From Enterocloster hominis (ex Liu et al. 2021) (GTDB taxonomy: Bacteria; Bacillota; Clostridia; Lachnospirales; Lachnospiraceae), in contig JACRTJ010000018.1 in assembly GCA_014385265.1 (NCBI GenBank), forward strand, positions 186,001 to 250,000: DNA of 64,000 nt, written 5' to 3'. A program made the position numbers and the translations under genes. Positions 53,306-61,776 of this stretch are shown piece after piece (positions within the stretch are counted from its first letter, which is position 1; each line of letters starts with the position of its first letter). The notes beneath the pieces were generated by a model, which worked only from the letters and a program-made list of their open reading frames with translations, was not told the origin of the DNA and searched no databases.

Positions 53306-54742
53306 GTGGATGTAAATACAATAAAATCCATATTGGAAATAGGCGAAACCATCGCTGTCGAATTCAAGCGGTGTGGAAATAATATTGAAAATGATGTATA
53401 TGAATCTGTCTGCTCATTTTTAAACCGTTTTGGCGGGGATCTTTTTATGGGAGTACTGGATGATGGTACGGTATGTGGTGTTCCGGAAAAAGCTGCACCT
53501 GATATGGTAAAAAATTTTATTAGCTGCATTAGCAATCCGGCTTTATTTTCTCCAACTGTGTACCTTACACCAGAAATACTTTCTTATAAAGGTAAAACGA
53601 TAATTCATGTCCATGTTTTTTCCAGTGCAGAAGTGCATAGCTTCAAAAAAGTTATTTATGATCGTGTGAATGATGCAGATGTAAAAGTGACTGCGACTGC
53701 GCAGATCGCGCAAATGTATATTCGCAAGCAAGGTATTTTTACAGAGAAAAAAATTTTTCCATATGTAAAAATGGAAGATCTGAGATTGGATTTATTGCCG
53801 AAGCTTCGGACGATGGCAGCGAATAATAGTGCACAGGCCCATCCGTGGAGCGGTATGACAGATGAAGAACTGTTGAAGAGCACGCGGCTTTATAGTATGG
53901 ACCGCATGACTGGTGAGTCGGGGTTTAATCTGGCTGCTGTCATGCTGCTTGGAAAAGATGATGTGATCGCAGATGTTGCACCGGCATATGTGACAGACGC
54001 TCTGCTCCGCAGGGTCGATGTGGACCGGTATGATGATCGTGAGATCATAAAAACAAATTTGATCGAAAGCTATGAACAGATGATGGAGTTCGGACGGAAG
54101 CATCTTCCGGACAGGTTTTATCTGGAAGATGATCAAAGAAAGAGTCTTCGGAATATCATTACTCGCGAGATGATCGCAAATACTTTGATCCATAGGGAAT
54201 ACACAAGTTCTTTTCAGGCAAAATTTGTTATTGGAAAAGATTGCGTATACGTTGAAAATGCAAATCGTGCATCGCAGGCTGCGATTCTGACACCAGATAA
54301 CGCTGCTCCAAATCCAAAGAATCCGATCATTGCGGATTTTTTTAGAAATATTGGCTATGCAGATAAACTTGGATCGGGTGTGAGAAATCTATTTAAGTAC
54401 AGTAAATTTTATTCGGGAAAAGAGCCGGAATTTATTGAAGGTGACGTATTTAAAATTATTGTTCCATTGGATGATAAATTAACCGGAGAAGGAACCACCC
54501 AATCCGCCACCCAATCCGCCACCCAATCCGCCACCCGGTCTGAGATCCCATCGGCAGTGGGCGATCCGGAAAAAGCAATTTTGAAATTGATAAGAGAAGA
54601 ACCGGCTATCTCTCAAAAGGAAATCGCAGTTCGGCTTGCAATGAATCAAAACACTGTAAAATATCATACCCGGAAAATGCGAAAAAATGGAACGCTTGCG
54701 CGGGAAGGTACAAGCCGCAAAGGGAAATGGATTATAAAATAA
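53306..54742 (+). CDS. Schlafen/AlbA_2-type ATP-binding regulator with C-terminal winged helix
   Basis: The 478-residue protein has an N-terminal AlbA_2 (Schlafen-like) domain (residues 5-125: GETIAVEFKRCGNNIENDVY, GGDLFMGVLDDG), a middle GHKL-ATPase-like block (ITREMIANTLIHREYT, GYADKLGSGVRNLFKY) and a C-terminal helix-turn-helix (ISQKEIAVRLAMNQNTVKYH). Such proteins act as transcription regulators or in phage and stress responses. Start chosen at GTG 53306, 8 bases after GGGAGG. The gene is poorer in GC than its neighbours, which suggests transfer. A tandem Thr-Gln-Ser-Ala linker joins the domains. Confidence 0.8.
   Translation: MDVNTIKSILEIGETIAVEFKRCGNNIENDVYESVCSFLNRFGGDLFMGVLDDGTVCGVPEKAAPDMVKNFISCISNPALFSPTVYLTPEILSYKGKTIIHVHVFSSAEVHSFKKVIYDRVNDADVKVTATAQIAQMYIRKQGIFTEKKIFPYVKMEDLRLDLLPKLRTMAANNSAQAHPWSGMTDEELLKSTRLYSMDRMTGESGFNLAAVMLLGKDDVIADVAPAYVTDALLRRVDVDRYDDREIIKTNLIESYEQMMEFGRKHLPDRFYLEDDQRKSLRNIITREMIANTLIHREYTSSFQAKFVIGKDCVYVENANRASQAAILTPDNAAPNPKNPIIADFFRNIGYADKLGSGVRNLFKYSKFYSGKEPEFIEGDVFKIIVPLDDKLTGEGTTQSATQSATQSATRSEIPSAVGDPEKAILKLIREEPAISQKEIAVRLAMNQNTVKYHTRKMRKNGTLAREGTSRKGKWIIK
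54497..54532 (+). repeat. Three 12-bp tandem repeats (TQSA linker)
   Basis: ACCCAATCCGCC repeated perfectly three times (54497, 54509, 54521), encoding Thr-Gln-Ser-Ala in the linker before the helix-turn-helix. Frame-neutral copy changes are possible. Confidence 0.9.
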
Positions 54743-54764
54743 GATCACATACGGCTGGCAGAAC

Positions 54765-54799
54765 AGAAAAAATGCCATCTGCTCCGTGCAGATGGCATT
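54765..54799 (-). terminator. Terminator of the PAP2 gene
   Basis: AATGCCATCTGC (54771-54782) pairs with GCAGATGGCATT (54788-54799); on the minus strand it is followed by TTTTTTC. Confidence 0.8.
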
Positions 54800-54812
54800 G
54801 ATTGGCAGGAAT

Positions 54813-55466
54813 TTAGAAATCAAAGGTTCCGGTATACTTTTTCCGGCTGGCGGTTTCCGGCGCATAGGCGATGGGATAGATCACCATGGCCATCAGCATG
54901 GAACCGAACACATCCAGGATAGAGTGCTGCTTTAAGCATACGGTGGCAATACAGATGGACACCATTAGGATCCCGGAGGCCCATACCAGAGGCTTGTTCT
55001 TTGAAAGGGTCTGGCTGCGGCAGATGGAAATATGGACTCCGATGGAGTTGTATGCATGGATGCTGGGGAACACATTGATACATGGATCGATGCTCCACAG
55101 CTTCGCCACCAGGAAGCAGAAGATATTTTTATCCGGGTTGATGGCAGGGCGGAAATCCGTTCCATTGGGGTACAGGGTACACACCAGAAGGCTGATGGTC
55201 ATGCCTGTAAATAAAAAGGTACACAGCCGGTAATAATCGTCCTTGTTGGTAAAGAAAAAATAGGCGATGGCAGCGGCCACATACAAAAACCACAGCAGGT
55301 AGGGTACAATAAAATACTCGTTGAACGGGATCAGATCGTCCAGGGCGGTATGCATCACGTGGTAAGGTTTTCCCACATTCTGCTGGAGCGCTGCGAACCA
55401 CGGCAGATAGATCAGGCCGTAGGACAGGATCCAGACATGACCGTATTTTTTCATGAGTTTTTTCAT
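54813..55466 (-). CDS. PAP2-type membrane phosphatase / inositolphosphotransferase-like protein
   Basis: The 217-residue protein has about six hydrophobic segments. The PAP2 core appears as FPSIHAYNSIGV (the SxH motif) and, 40 residues later, KQHSILDV (the catalytic His). The layout resembles the membrane PAP2_3 (Aur1-like) group, which acts on lipid phosphates at the outer face. AAAGGAGG lies 11 bases before ATG 55466 on the minus strand. It has its own promoter and terminator. Lipid substrate unknown. Confidence 0.8.
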   Translation of the reverse strand: MKKLMKKYGHVWILSYGLIYLPWFAALQQNVGKPYHVMHTALDDLIPFNEYFIVPYLLWFLYVAAAIAYFFFTNKDDYYRLCTFLFTGMTISLLVCTLYPNGTDFRPAINPDKNIFCFLVAKLWSIDPCINVFPSIHAYNSIGVHISICRSQTLSKNKPLVWASGILMVSICIATVCLKQHSILDVFGSMLMAMVIYPIAYAPETASRKKYTGTFDF

Positions 55467-55518
55467 ATTTTCAATGACCTCCTTTCGTTCTGGTCATTTC
55501 CTGTTATAACTTTAGCAA

Positions 55519-55547
55519 AGTATATCACAGGGAAAAACGGGTTTCAA
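55519..55547 (-). promoter_or_regulatory. Promoter of the PAP2 gene
   Basis: Minus strand TTGAAA (55547-55542), 17-base spacer, TATACT (55524-55519). Confidence 0.8.
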
Positions 55548-55625
55548 GGCAGTTCACAAAAATTTAAGAAAGAGTAACATTTTGGTAATATGTTGGTACA
55601 AAAATGAAAAAATTTCGCCAGTATT

Positions 55626-55654
55626 TTGACAGAATGATGGATTTGTGGTATGTT
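55626..55654 (+). promoter_or_regulatory. Promoter of the udp-cdd-deoC-deoB operon
   Basis: TTGACA (55626-55631), 17-base spacer, TATGTT (55649-55654) with TG one base before it. The 30-base leader has no evident operator dyad. Confidence 0.75.
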
Positions 55655-55686
55655 ATAAGAAACCAGTCAGAAAGGAGAAATGGATT

Positions 55687-56475
55687 ATGCCTTATGTGGA
55701 AGAAGCTGGATTGCAGTATCATTTAAATATAAGACCCGGCGATGTGGGACGCTATGTGATCCTTCCGGGAGACCCCAAGCGCTGTAAAAAGATCGCGGAA
55801 CACTTTGAGCGTGCGGAGCTGGTGGCCGACAGCCGGGAATACGTGACGTATACGGGATACCTGGATGGTGAAAAGGTCAGCGTTACCTCCACCGGCATCG
55901 GCGGTCCCTCGGCGGCCATTGCCCTGGAGGAACTGGTGAAATGCGGAGCCGATACCTTTATCCGGGTGGGAACCTGCGGCGGTATGGATCTGGATGTTAG
56001 GGGCGGCGACGTGGTGGTTGCCACCGGATCCATCCGTGCGGAGGGGACTAGCAGAGAGTATGCGCCCATTGAGTTTCCTGCAGTGGCAGATCTCAGGGTG
56101 GTCAACGCCCTAATGAAGGCAGGAGAGAACCTGGGCTATGCCTGCCATGCCGGAGTGGTCCAGAGCAAGGATTCCTTTTATGGCCAGCACAATCCGGAGC
56201 TGATGCCTGTGGCGGGAGAGCTTTTAAGCAAGTGGGACGCCTGGCTGAAGCTGGGGTGCAAGGCGTCAGAGATGGAGTCGGCGGCCCTTTTTATCGTGGC
56301 CAGTTATCTGAGAGTCCGCTGTGGTGCCTGCTTTCTGGCAGTCGCCAACCAGGAACGGGAAAAGGCGGGACTTCCCAATCCCGTGGTCCACGATACGGAG
56401 GCGGCCATTAAAGTGGGCGTGGAGGCCATCCGCGTCCTTATAAAAGAGGAACGGGAAAAGAATCAGACCGTATAA
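55687..56475 (+). CDS. udp: Uridine phosphorylase-type nucleoside phosphorylase
   Basis: The 262-residue enzyme belongs to the PNP/UDP family: it splits uridine (or another nucleoside) with phosphate to base and ribose-1-phosphate. Motifs are [13 protein letters not shown], the phosphate-site [14 protein letters not shown], and [11 protein letters not shown] (active-site Glu-Met-Glu). ATG 55687 follows AAAGGAGAAATGGATT; the frame extends 14 codons upstream without a site. Uridine is the most likely substrate from the cdd neighbour. First gene of the salvage operon. Confidence 0.88.
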   Translation: MPYVEEAGLQYHLNIRPGDVGRYVILPGDPKRCKKIAEHFERAELVADSREYVTYTGYLDGEKVSVTSTGIGGPSAAIALEELVKCGADTFIRVGTCGGMDLDVRGGDVVVATGSIRAEGTSREYAPIEFPAVADLRVVNALMKAGENLGYACHAGVVQSKDSFYGQHNPELMPVAGELLSKWDAWLKLGCKASEMESAALFIVASYLRVRCGACFLAVANQEREKAGLPNPVVHDTEAAIKVGVEAIRVLIKEEREKNQTV

Positions 56476-56508
56476 CAGGAGAGGATTCCGGGAAAGGCGG
56501 TGCGTTTT

Positions 56509-56931
56509 ATGGAAAATAAGGAACTGGTGGAGAAGGCTCTGGAGGCCAGGAGCGCGGCCTATACCCCCTATTCGGGATTCCGGGTGGGAGCTGCCCTTTT
56601 ATGTGCGGATGGGACAGTCTATGGGGGCTGCAACATTGAAAACGCGGCCTTTGGCCCCAGCTGCTGCGCGGAGCGGACCGCGTTTTTCAAGGCTGTCAGC
56701 GAAGGAAAACGGGAATTTTCTGCCATTGCCATCGTGGGAGGACCAGCCGGGAAGGAGCCGGAGGATTTCTGCCCGCCCTGCGGCGTCTGCCGTCAGGTGA
56801 TGATGGAATTCTGTGATCCGGAGCGCTTCCGGATCGTTCTGGGGAAGGGGGACCTTTCCTTCCGGGAGTATACCCTGAAGGAGCTTTTGCCCCTGGGCTT
56901 TGCCGGAGACGGCGTAGAAAGAAAGGAATAG
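56509..56931 (+). CDS. cdd: Cytidine deaminase
   Basis: The 140-residue protein shows the zinc motifs CAERTA (with the catalytic Glu) and PPCGVCRQ, and the NIENAAFGP substrate region. It converts cytidine and deoxycytidine to uridine and deoxyuridine, feeding the upstream phosphorylase. ATG 56509 is preferred to GTG 56500 because AAAGGCGG lies at usable spacing. It is 33 bases after udp and 6 bases before deoC. Confidence 0.92.
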   Translation: MENKELVEKALEARSAAYTPYSGFRVGAALLCADGTVYGGCNIENAAFGPSCCAERTAFFKAVSEGKREFSAIAIVGGPAGKEPEDFCPPCGVCRQVMMEFCDPERFRIVLGKGDLSFREYTLKELLPLGFAGDGVERKE

Positions 56932-56937
56932 AAAAAT

Positions 56938-57612
56938 ATGACGTACAGGGAAATTTTATCCAGAGTGGACCATACGCTTTTAAAGCAGGGGGCCACCTGG
57001 GAGCAGATAAAGGCTGTCTGCGATGACGGCCTCCGGTTTGGGACTGCGTCGGTCTGTATCCCTCCGTCCTTTGTGAAGCAGGCCGCAGAGTATTTAAAGG
57101 GAAGGGTTCCCGTATGCACAGTCATCGGCTTCCCCAATGGCTATAACACCACGGCGGTCAAAGTATATGAGACCGCAGAGGCTGTGGAAAATGGGGCGGA
57201 TGAGATCGACATGGTGGTGAACCTGGGCTGGGTGAAGGAGGGCCGGTATGACCGGGTCCTGGAGGAGATCAACGCGGTCAAAAAAGCCTGCGCTGGCCGC
57301 CTTTTAAAGGTGATCATCGAGACGTGTCTTTTAACAGAAGAAGAAAAGACGGAGCTTTGCAGGACTGTTACCAGGTCCGATGCAGAATTTATAAAGACCT
57401 CCACGGGCTTTTCTACCGGCGGCGCCACCTTTGCGGATGTGGAGCTGATGAAAGCACAGATGGGAGAGGGAAAGCAGATCAAGGCCGCAGGAGGCATCGG
57501 CGGCTTCCATGACGCTGAAACATTTATCCGTCTAGGAGCGGACCGCCTGGGGACCAGCAGACTGGCAGAGCAGGCAAAAAAGAAAGAGGTAGAACTGGAT
57601 GAAGAAGTATAA
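56938..57612 (+). CDS. deoC: Deoxyribose-phosphate aldolase
   Basis: DeoC splits 2-deoxyribose-5-phosphate into glyceraldehyde-3-phosphate and acetaldehyde. The 224-residue TIM-barrel enzyme has the Schiff-base Lys153 in [14 protein letters not shown] and the assisting Lys in KAAGGIGG, plus DHTLLK at the start. It overlaps deoB by 14 bases. Together with deoB it turns the sugar from nucleosides into central carbon. Confidence 0.95.
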   Translation: MTYREILSRVDHTLLKQGATWEQIKAVCDDGLRFGTASVCIPPSFVKQAAEYLKGRVPVCTVIGFPNGYNTTAVKVYETAEAVENGADEIDMVVNLGWVKEGRYDRVLEEINAVKKACAGRLLKVIIETCLLTEEEKTELCRTVTRSDAEFIKTSTGFSTGGATFADVELMKAQMGEGKQIKAAGGIGGFHDAETFIRLGADRLGTSRLAEQAKKKEVELDEEV

Positions 57613-58789
57613 AAGAATATTTACCATCGTCATCGATTCCCTGGGGATCGGTGCCATGGAGGACTCCGAACAGTTTGGAGATAAAGGGGTCAATACCCTG
57701 GGCCACATTGCAGAGCGGATGGAGGATTTCCAGATCCCCAATTTAAGGAAGCTGGGGATCGCAAACCTTTGCAGCCTTTCCGGGCTGGCCCCGGAGGAAA
57801 AGCCCCTGGGCTACCGTATGGTCATGCGGGAGATGAGCAACGGAAAGGACACCATGACCGGCCACTGGGAAATGATGGGCATTCATACCACCAAGCCCTT
57901 TCAGACCTTTACGGATACGGGATTCCCGCCGGAGCTCATAAAAGAGCTGGAGGAGCGGACCGGCAGGACGGTCATTGGAAATAAGAGCGCCAGCGGTACA
58001 GAGATCCTGGATGAGCTGGCTGAGGAGGAGATCGCCACCGGCCACATGATCGTATATACATCGGCGGACTCTGTGCTGCAGATCTGCGGCAACGAGGAGA
58101 CCTTCGGCCTGGAGGAGCTTTACCGGTGCTGCGAGATCGCCAGGGAGATCACCATGAAGGAAGAATGGCGCGTGGGCCGGGTCATTGCGCGGCCCTATGT
58201 GGGAAAGAAAAAGGGAGAGTTCGTGCGGACCAGCAACCGCCACGATTATGCTTTAAAGCCCACAGGGACCACTGCCTTAAATATCCTGAAGGACCACGGC
58301 TATGATGTGATCTCCGTAGGAAAGATCCGGGATATCTTTGACGGAGAGGGGATCACAGAAAGCCATAAATCCCAGTCCTCGGTCCACGGCATGGAGCAGA
58401 CCATTGAGATCTGTAAAAAAGATTTTTCCGGCCTGTGCTTTGTGAATCTGGTGGATTTTGACGCCCTCTGGGGCCATCGGAGGGATCCGGCCGGATACGG
58501 AAAGGAGCTGGGGCGGTTCGACGAGAAGCTGGGAGAGCTTCTGCCTCTCCTTGGGGAGGACGACCTTCTTATGATCACTGCTGACCATGGAAATGATCCT
58601 ACCTATACAGGGACCGACCACACCAGGGAAAAGGTGCCGTTCCTTGCCTATTCGCCGTCCATGAAGGGTCAGGGGGAGCTGCCGGAGGCGGAGACCTTTG
58701 CTGTTATCGGGGGAACCATTCTGGATAATTTTGGACTGAAAAAGGAAGAAAATATGATCGGGGCTTCCGTTCTGGAAAAACTGGTCTAG
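57599..58789 (+). CDS. deoB: Phosphopentomutase
   Basis: DeoB converts (deoxy)ribose-1-phosphate to the 5-phosphate, linking the phosphorylase product to DeoC. The 396-residue protein is of the alkaline-phosphatase superfamily with metal motifs [10 protein letters not shown] (Asp), [10 protein letters not shown] (Thr, His), [14 protein letters not shown] and the C-terminal [22 protein letters not shown] 57599 lies within deoC. It ends the udp-cdd-deoC-deoB operon. Confidence 0.95.
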   Translation: MKKYKRIFTIVIDSLGIGAMEDSEQFGDKGVNTLGHIAERMEDFQIPNLRKLGIANLCSLSGLAPEEKPLGYRMVMREMSNGKDTMTGHWEMMGIHTTKPFQTFTDTGFPPELIKELEERTGRTVIGNKSASGTEILDELAEEEIATGHMIVYTSADSVLQICGNEETFGLEELYRCCEIAREITMKEEWRVGRVIARPYVGKKKGEFVRTSNRHDYALKPTGTTALNILKDHGYDVISVGKIRDIFDGEGITESHKSQSSVHGMEQTIEICKKDFSGLCFVNLVDFDALWGHRRDPAGYGKELGRFDEKLGELLPLLGEDDLLMITADHGNDPTYTGTDHTREKVPFLAYSPSMKGQGELPEAETFAVIGGTILDNFGLKKEENMIGASVLEKLV

Positions 58790-58864
58790 TTTTTTTTCCG
58801 GGCTGCTTCCGGCGGGGGCGGCCCGGGCAGGAATGAAAAAACGATGGGGAGTGGATACAAAAGC

Positions 58865-60193
58865 ATGAATAATGACCTGACGAAAGGCTCGATCACAGGG
58901 GGACTGATCCGGTTTGCGATCCCCCTGTTTCTTGGGCAGCTGCTCCAGCAGTTTTATAATATGGCGGATGCCTGGGTCGTTGGAAATTTTGCCAGCAACG
59001 ACGCCTTTGCGGCCGTCAGCTCCGGAGGCCATCTGACGTTTCTGATCATCGGTCTCTTTAATGGCATCGCTGTGGGAGGCGGCGTAGTGATCTCCCGGTA
59101 TTTTGGCGCGAAAAACAGAGAGGGGGTCCAGAAGGCCATCCATGCCAACTTCCTGTTCGGGATCTGGTCCTCGGTCATCGCCACGGCGGCGGGACTTATC
59201 TTTATTCCCTCTGTCCTGCGGATGATGAATACGCCGGACAGCGTGATGCCCCATTCCCTGGTATATTTCAGGATCTACTTTGCGGGCGTGTTCACGGTGA
59301 TCCTGTATAACGTCTGTATGTCGGTGATGCGGGCCCTGGGAGACAGCCTCCATCCCCTTTATTATCTGATCGTGTCCTCCCTGGTGAACGTTGCCCTGGA
59401 CCTGCTTTTTGTGGCCGGCTTCCAGTGGGGCGTGGGCGGCGCGGCCTTTGCCACGGTCGTTGCCCAGGGCTTAAGCGTGGTCCTGTGCCTGATCCGCATG
59501 AGCCGGGAAAAGGACGAATCCCTGCGGCTGGATATGAAAAAGCTGAAGCTCAATAAAGATATGATGGCCCAGGTGATCCGCCAGGGACTTCCCACGGGCA
59601 TCCAGAACTCGGTGGTCAGCGTGGGAAATCTGGTGATCCAGACCAACATCAACGCCTTCGGGGCCTTTGCCATGTCGGGGGTGGGAGCCCATTCCAAGAT
59701 CGAGGGGATCGTGTTTCTTCCTATTATGAGCATGTCCATGGCCCTGCCCACCTTCGTGAGCCAGAACATCGGCGCAGGGGAGTATGAGAGGGCGAAAAAG
59801 GGCGCTGCCGTAGGTACCATTTCCAGCATGATACTGGCCGAGCTGGTGGGGATCCTCTATTTTATGTGGGCTCCTTATGCGATGAGGATCTTTGTAAACG
59901 CTCCGGAGGCCATTGAATTTGGTGTCATCCACTGCCGTACTACGGCGCTGTTTTTCTTCCTCCTGGCCTTTTCCCACTGTGCGGCGGGAGTTATGAGGGG
60001 CTGTGGGAAATCCTTTATGCCCATGGCGGCTATGCTGGCCTTCTGGTGCGGCGTCCGGATCCTTTACGTTTCCATCGCCATCCAGATCGTTCCCGTGTTC
60101 CAGACCATTTCCTGGGCGTATCCGCTGACCTGGTTCTTAAGCTCCGTGGCCTTTTTCGTGTCCCTGGTGCGCATGGACTGGAAAAAGCTGTGA
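58865..60193 (+). CDS. MATE family efflux transporter
   Basis: The 442-residue membrane protein has about 12 helices in two halves and the NorM/DinF-type start (IRFAIPLFLGQLLQQFYNMA). MATE proteins export drugs and metabolites using a Na+ or H+ gradient. I set the start at ATG 58865 with GGGGAGTGG upstream; ATG 58844 is in frame too and cannot be excluded. The 75 bases after deoB hold no clear terminator, so partial read-through from the salvage operon is possible. Confidence 0.9.
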   Translation: MNNDLTKGSITGGLIRFAIPLFLGQLLQQFYNMADAWVVGNFASNDAFAAVSSGGHLTFLIIGLFNGIAVGGGVVISRYFGAKNREGVQKAIHANFLFGIWSSVIATAAGLIFIPSVLRMMNTPDSVMPHSLVYFRIYFAGVFTVILYNVCMSVMRALGDSLHPLYYLIVSSLVNVALDLLFVAGFQWGVGGAAFATVVAQGLSVVLCLIRMSREKDESLRLDMKKLKLNKDMMAQVIRQGLPTGIQNSVVSVGNLVIQTNINAFGAFAMSGVGAHSKIEGIVFLPIMSMSMALPTFVSQNIGAGEYERAKKGAAVGTISSMILAELVGILYFMWAPYAMRIFVNAPEAIEFGVIHCRTTALFFFLLAFSHCAAGVMRGCGKSFMPMAAMLAFWCGVRILYVSIAIQIVPVFQTISWAYPLTWFLSSVAFFVSLVRMDWKKL

Positions 60194-60362
60194 TGGAAGA
60201 GCGGAAGAAAGAAACGATATCCTCCGTGTACGGGGGAGCATGACTTCTGTACACGGGGGCTTCCGCCTCCTGCGGGAGAGGGGATGCGCAGGCCTGGGAG
60301 ACCGGCCTGCGGGCAGCTGAAAAGCAGAAAAATAAAAATGAAGAAAAAAATTAAAAAAAGTG

Positions 60363-60391
60363 TTGACATTTTTCCTTTTATCAGTTATACT
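60363..60391 (+). promoter_or_regulatory. Promoter of the tRNA-Val/tRNA-Met pair
   Basis: TTGACA (60363-60368), 17-base spacer, TATACT (60386-60391), 40 bases before the first tRNA. Confidence 0.9.
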
Positions 60392-60430
60392 GTCAAAGTC
60401 GCAAGTGAGTAACAGCTCACAAGACGAAAT

Positions 60431-60503
60431 GGGGTCTTAGCTCAGCTGGGAGAGCATCTGCCTTACAAGCAGAGGGTCATAGGTTCGAGCCCTATAGGCC
60501 CCA
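60431..60503 (+). tRNA. tRNA-Val (TAC anticodon)
   Basis: Acceptor GGGGTCT/AGGCCCC, D arm GCTCAGCTGGGAGAGC, anticodon loop CTTACAA (anticodon TAC) closed by TCTGC/GCAGA, and T arm TAGGTTCGAGCCCTA. Discriminator A; no encoded CCA. Confidence 0.95.
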
Positions 60504-60537
60504 TTCCATAAGAGAAATCTTATGAACAATTTCATAT

Positions 60538-60611
60538 GGCGGAATAGCTCAGTTGGCTAGAGCATACGGTTCATACCCGTAGTGTCGAGAGTTCGAATCT
60601 CCCTTCCGCTA
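60538..60611 (+). tRNA. tRNA-Met (CAT anticodon), elongator type
   Basis: Acceptor GGCGGAA/TTCCGCT (first pair G-T), D arm GCTCAGTTGGCTAGAGC, anticodon loop TTCATAC closed by ACGG/CCGT, T arm GAGAGTTCGAATCTC. The loop and stem resemble elongator Met rather than initiator (no CGGG/CCCG GC-stem) or lysidine-type Ile. Confidence 0.88.
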
Positions 60612-60613
60612 TG

Positions 60614-60645
60614 AAAAACGCTTACCAAATGGTAAGCGTTTTTTT
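60614..60645 (+). terminator. Terminator of the tRNA pair
   Basis: AACGCTTACC (60617-60626) pairs with GGTAAGCGTT (60631-60640) around AAAT and is followed by T. Confidence 0.92.
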
Positions 60646-60680
60646 GATACGGTTTTGCAGTTGTTTTGCGGGTGGTTCCC

Positions 60681-61082
60681 CTAACCTGTTTTGTGGAACA
60701 GCTTGCTGTACGCAGACAGCATTAAGAGCATTTTCCCCGCCGGCAATACCGCCAGAAAGGGATATAAAGAAAACAGGAACCAGAAAAAAAGGATCGTACT
60801 GACGGAGGCCTGCGGGATGCACAGGCAGAAGAAGGGTTTTTTTGCGGTTCTGGTAAGGAGCACATCGGCTTCCTGGAAAAACCAGATGCCATGTATAAAT
60901 ATTTTCTTATATCCAATGGTCCAGCTGCATCCGTTATAGGCGATCCATGCGTACAGCAGCAGGTCTGCAGCCATGGACAGCCCCGCAGATCCAGCCGGGA
61001 TCTGCCGCTTCAGATAAAGAGCAGCCAGGATCTCGGCTGCACTGAACAGGCCGGGAAGAAGAATAGGGATAATTTTTTTCAT
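60681..61082 (-). CDS. Polytopic membrane protein of unknown function
   Basis: The 133-residue protein has about four hydrophobic segments (residues 4-22, 33-55, 60-75, 90-125) and no recognisable motif. AAAAAGGGGG lies 8 bases before the ATG on the minus strand. The ATG overlaps the stop of an upstream minus frame (ATGA at 61079-61082), so it belongs to a small membrane-protein operon whose first gene seems broken. Confidence 0.65.
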   Translation of the reverse strand: MKKIIPILLPGLFSAAEILAALYLKRQIPAGSAGLSMAADLLLYAWIAYNGCSWTIGYKKIFIHGIWFFQEADVLLTRTAKKPFFCLCIPQASVSTILFFWFLFSLYPFLAVLPAGKMLLMLSAYSKLFHKTG

Positions 61083-61332
61083 GCAATTCCCCCTTTTTGC
61101 GTTCGGAGTGCAGACAGCTTGTGGGTTTCCATGCTTTTGTTAAAAAGATCATACCACAAAAAAGGGATAAAAAACAACATATCCATGGTTAAAATATTAA
61201 AAACACGGATCGTTATGCCTGCGCCATAAATATAAAGAGGATTGAGCCTGCAATAAGAAAATAAAGGCTGAGAAACCTGAACGGCCGGAGACAGACCAGA
61301 AGGTTTCTGGAAAGTATGAAAATATTATCCAT
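61079..61332 (-). pseudogene. Probable frameshifted small membrane-protein gene
   Basis: Two short minus frames join into one hydrophobic chain. The first, 61332-61213, reads MDNIFILSRNLLVCLRPFRF ... LFIFMAQA then stop. The second continues in another frame (GITIRVFNILTMDMLFFIPF ...) to TGA 61079. One missing base near 61216-61220 would explain the break. The second frame's stop overlaps the next gene's ATG, as in a coupled operon. No ribosome binding site is seen before 61332, so two tiny genes or chance remain possible. Confidence 0.4.
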
Positions 61333-61339
61333 ATTTGTA

Positions 61340-61368
61340 TTGACCGCGGACCAAAAATTCTCTATAAT
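61340..61368 (+). promoter_or_regulatory. Promoter of the coiled-coil protein gene
   Basis: TTGACC (61340-61345), 17-base spacer, TATAAT (61363-61368), 36 bases before the gene. Confidence 0.9.
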
Positions 61369-61404
61369 CGAATTAATAAAAATTCATCCAGGAGGAGACA
61401 GAAT

Positions 61405-61659
61405 ATGCCAAGAGGTGTAAAAAAATCCACAGCAGATAAGCTGCGCCAGGAATTAGAAAAGATCAGGAAAAGCATTTCGGACCACGAAGAAAAGATTGCG
61501 GCCTTAAAGGAAAAAGAGAAGGAAGTACTGGATCAGATCCATGATGCGGAGATGGAGTCCATCCGTCAGACCATGGAGGAAAAGGGTCTGGACGTGGACG
61601 CGCTGAAGAAGATCCTGGACTGCTACGAAGCAGACAGCTCGAAGGATGAGGCAAACTAA
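61405..61659 (+). CDS. Small coiled-coil protein
   Basis: The 84-residue protein is almost entirely a charged heptad coiled coil (residues 9-68: LRQELEKIRKSISDHEEKIA and onward) with a basic, Pro-containing head (MPRGVKKSTADK). The pattern recalls the DUF4315-type small proteins of Firmicutes, but the match is loose. It has an excellent promoter, CAGGAGGAGACAGAAT before ATG, and its own terminator, so it is an expressed gene. Function unknown. Confidence 0.75.
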   Translation: MPRGVKKSTADKLRQELEKIRKSISDHEEKIAALKEKEKEVLDQIHDAEMESIRQTMEEKGLDVDALKKILDCYEADSSKDEAN

Positions 61660-61710
61660 ACAGACGGAAACGGAAGCCGGTACAGGCCGGCGCTCTGAAC
61701 CGCAGATAAG

Positions 61711-61747
61711 GCTGGTGCTGGGGATGACCTCCGGCGCCAGCTTTTTT
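61711..61747 (+). terminator. Terminator after coiled-coil gene
   Basis: GCTGGTGC-type left arm (from 61711) pairs with GGCGCCAGC ending at 61741, followed by TTTTTT. Confidence 0.8.
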
Positions 61748-61776
61748 CGGCACAGACCCGCAAAGGAGGACCTGAA

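Noticed and set aside
60224..60256. CCGTGTAC/GTACACGG hairpin after the MATE gene
   Set aside because: A real dyad, but with no T tail, so I did not call it a terminator.
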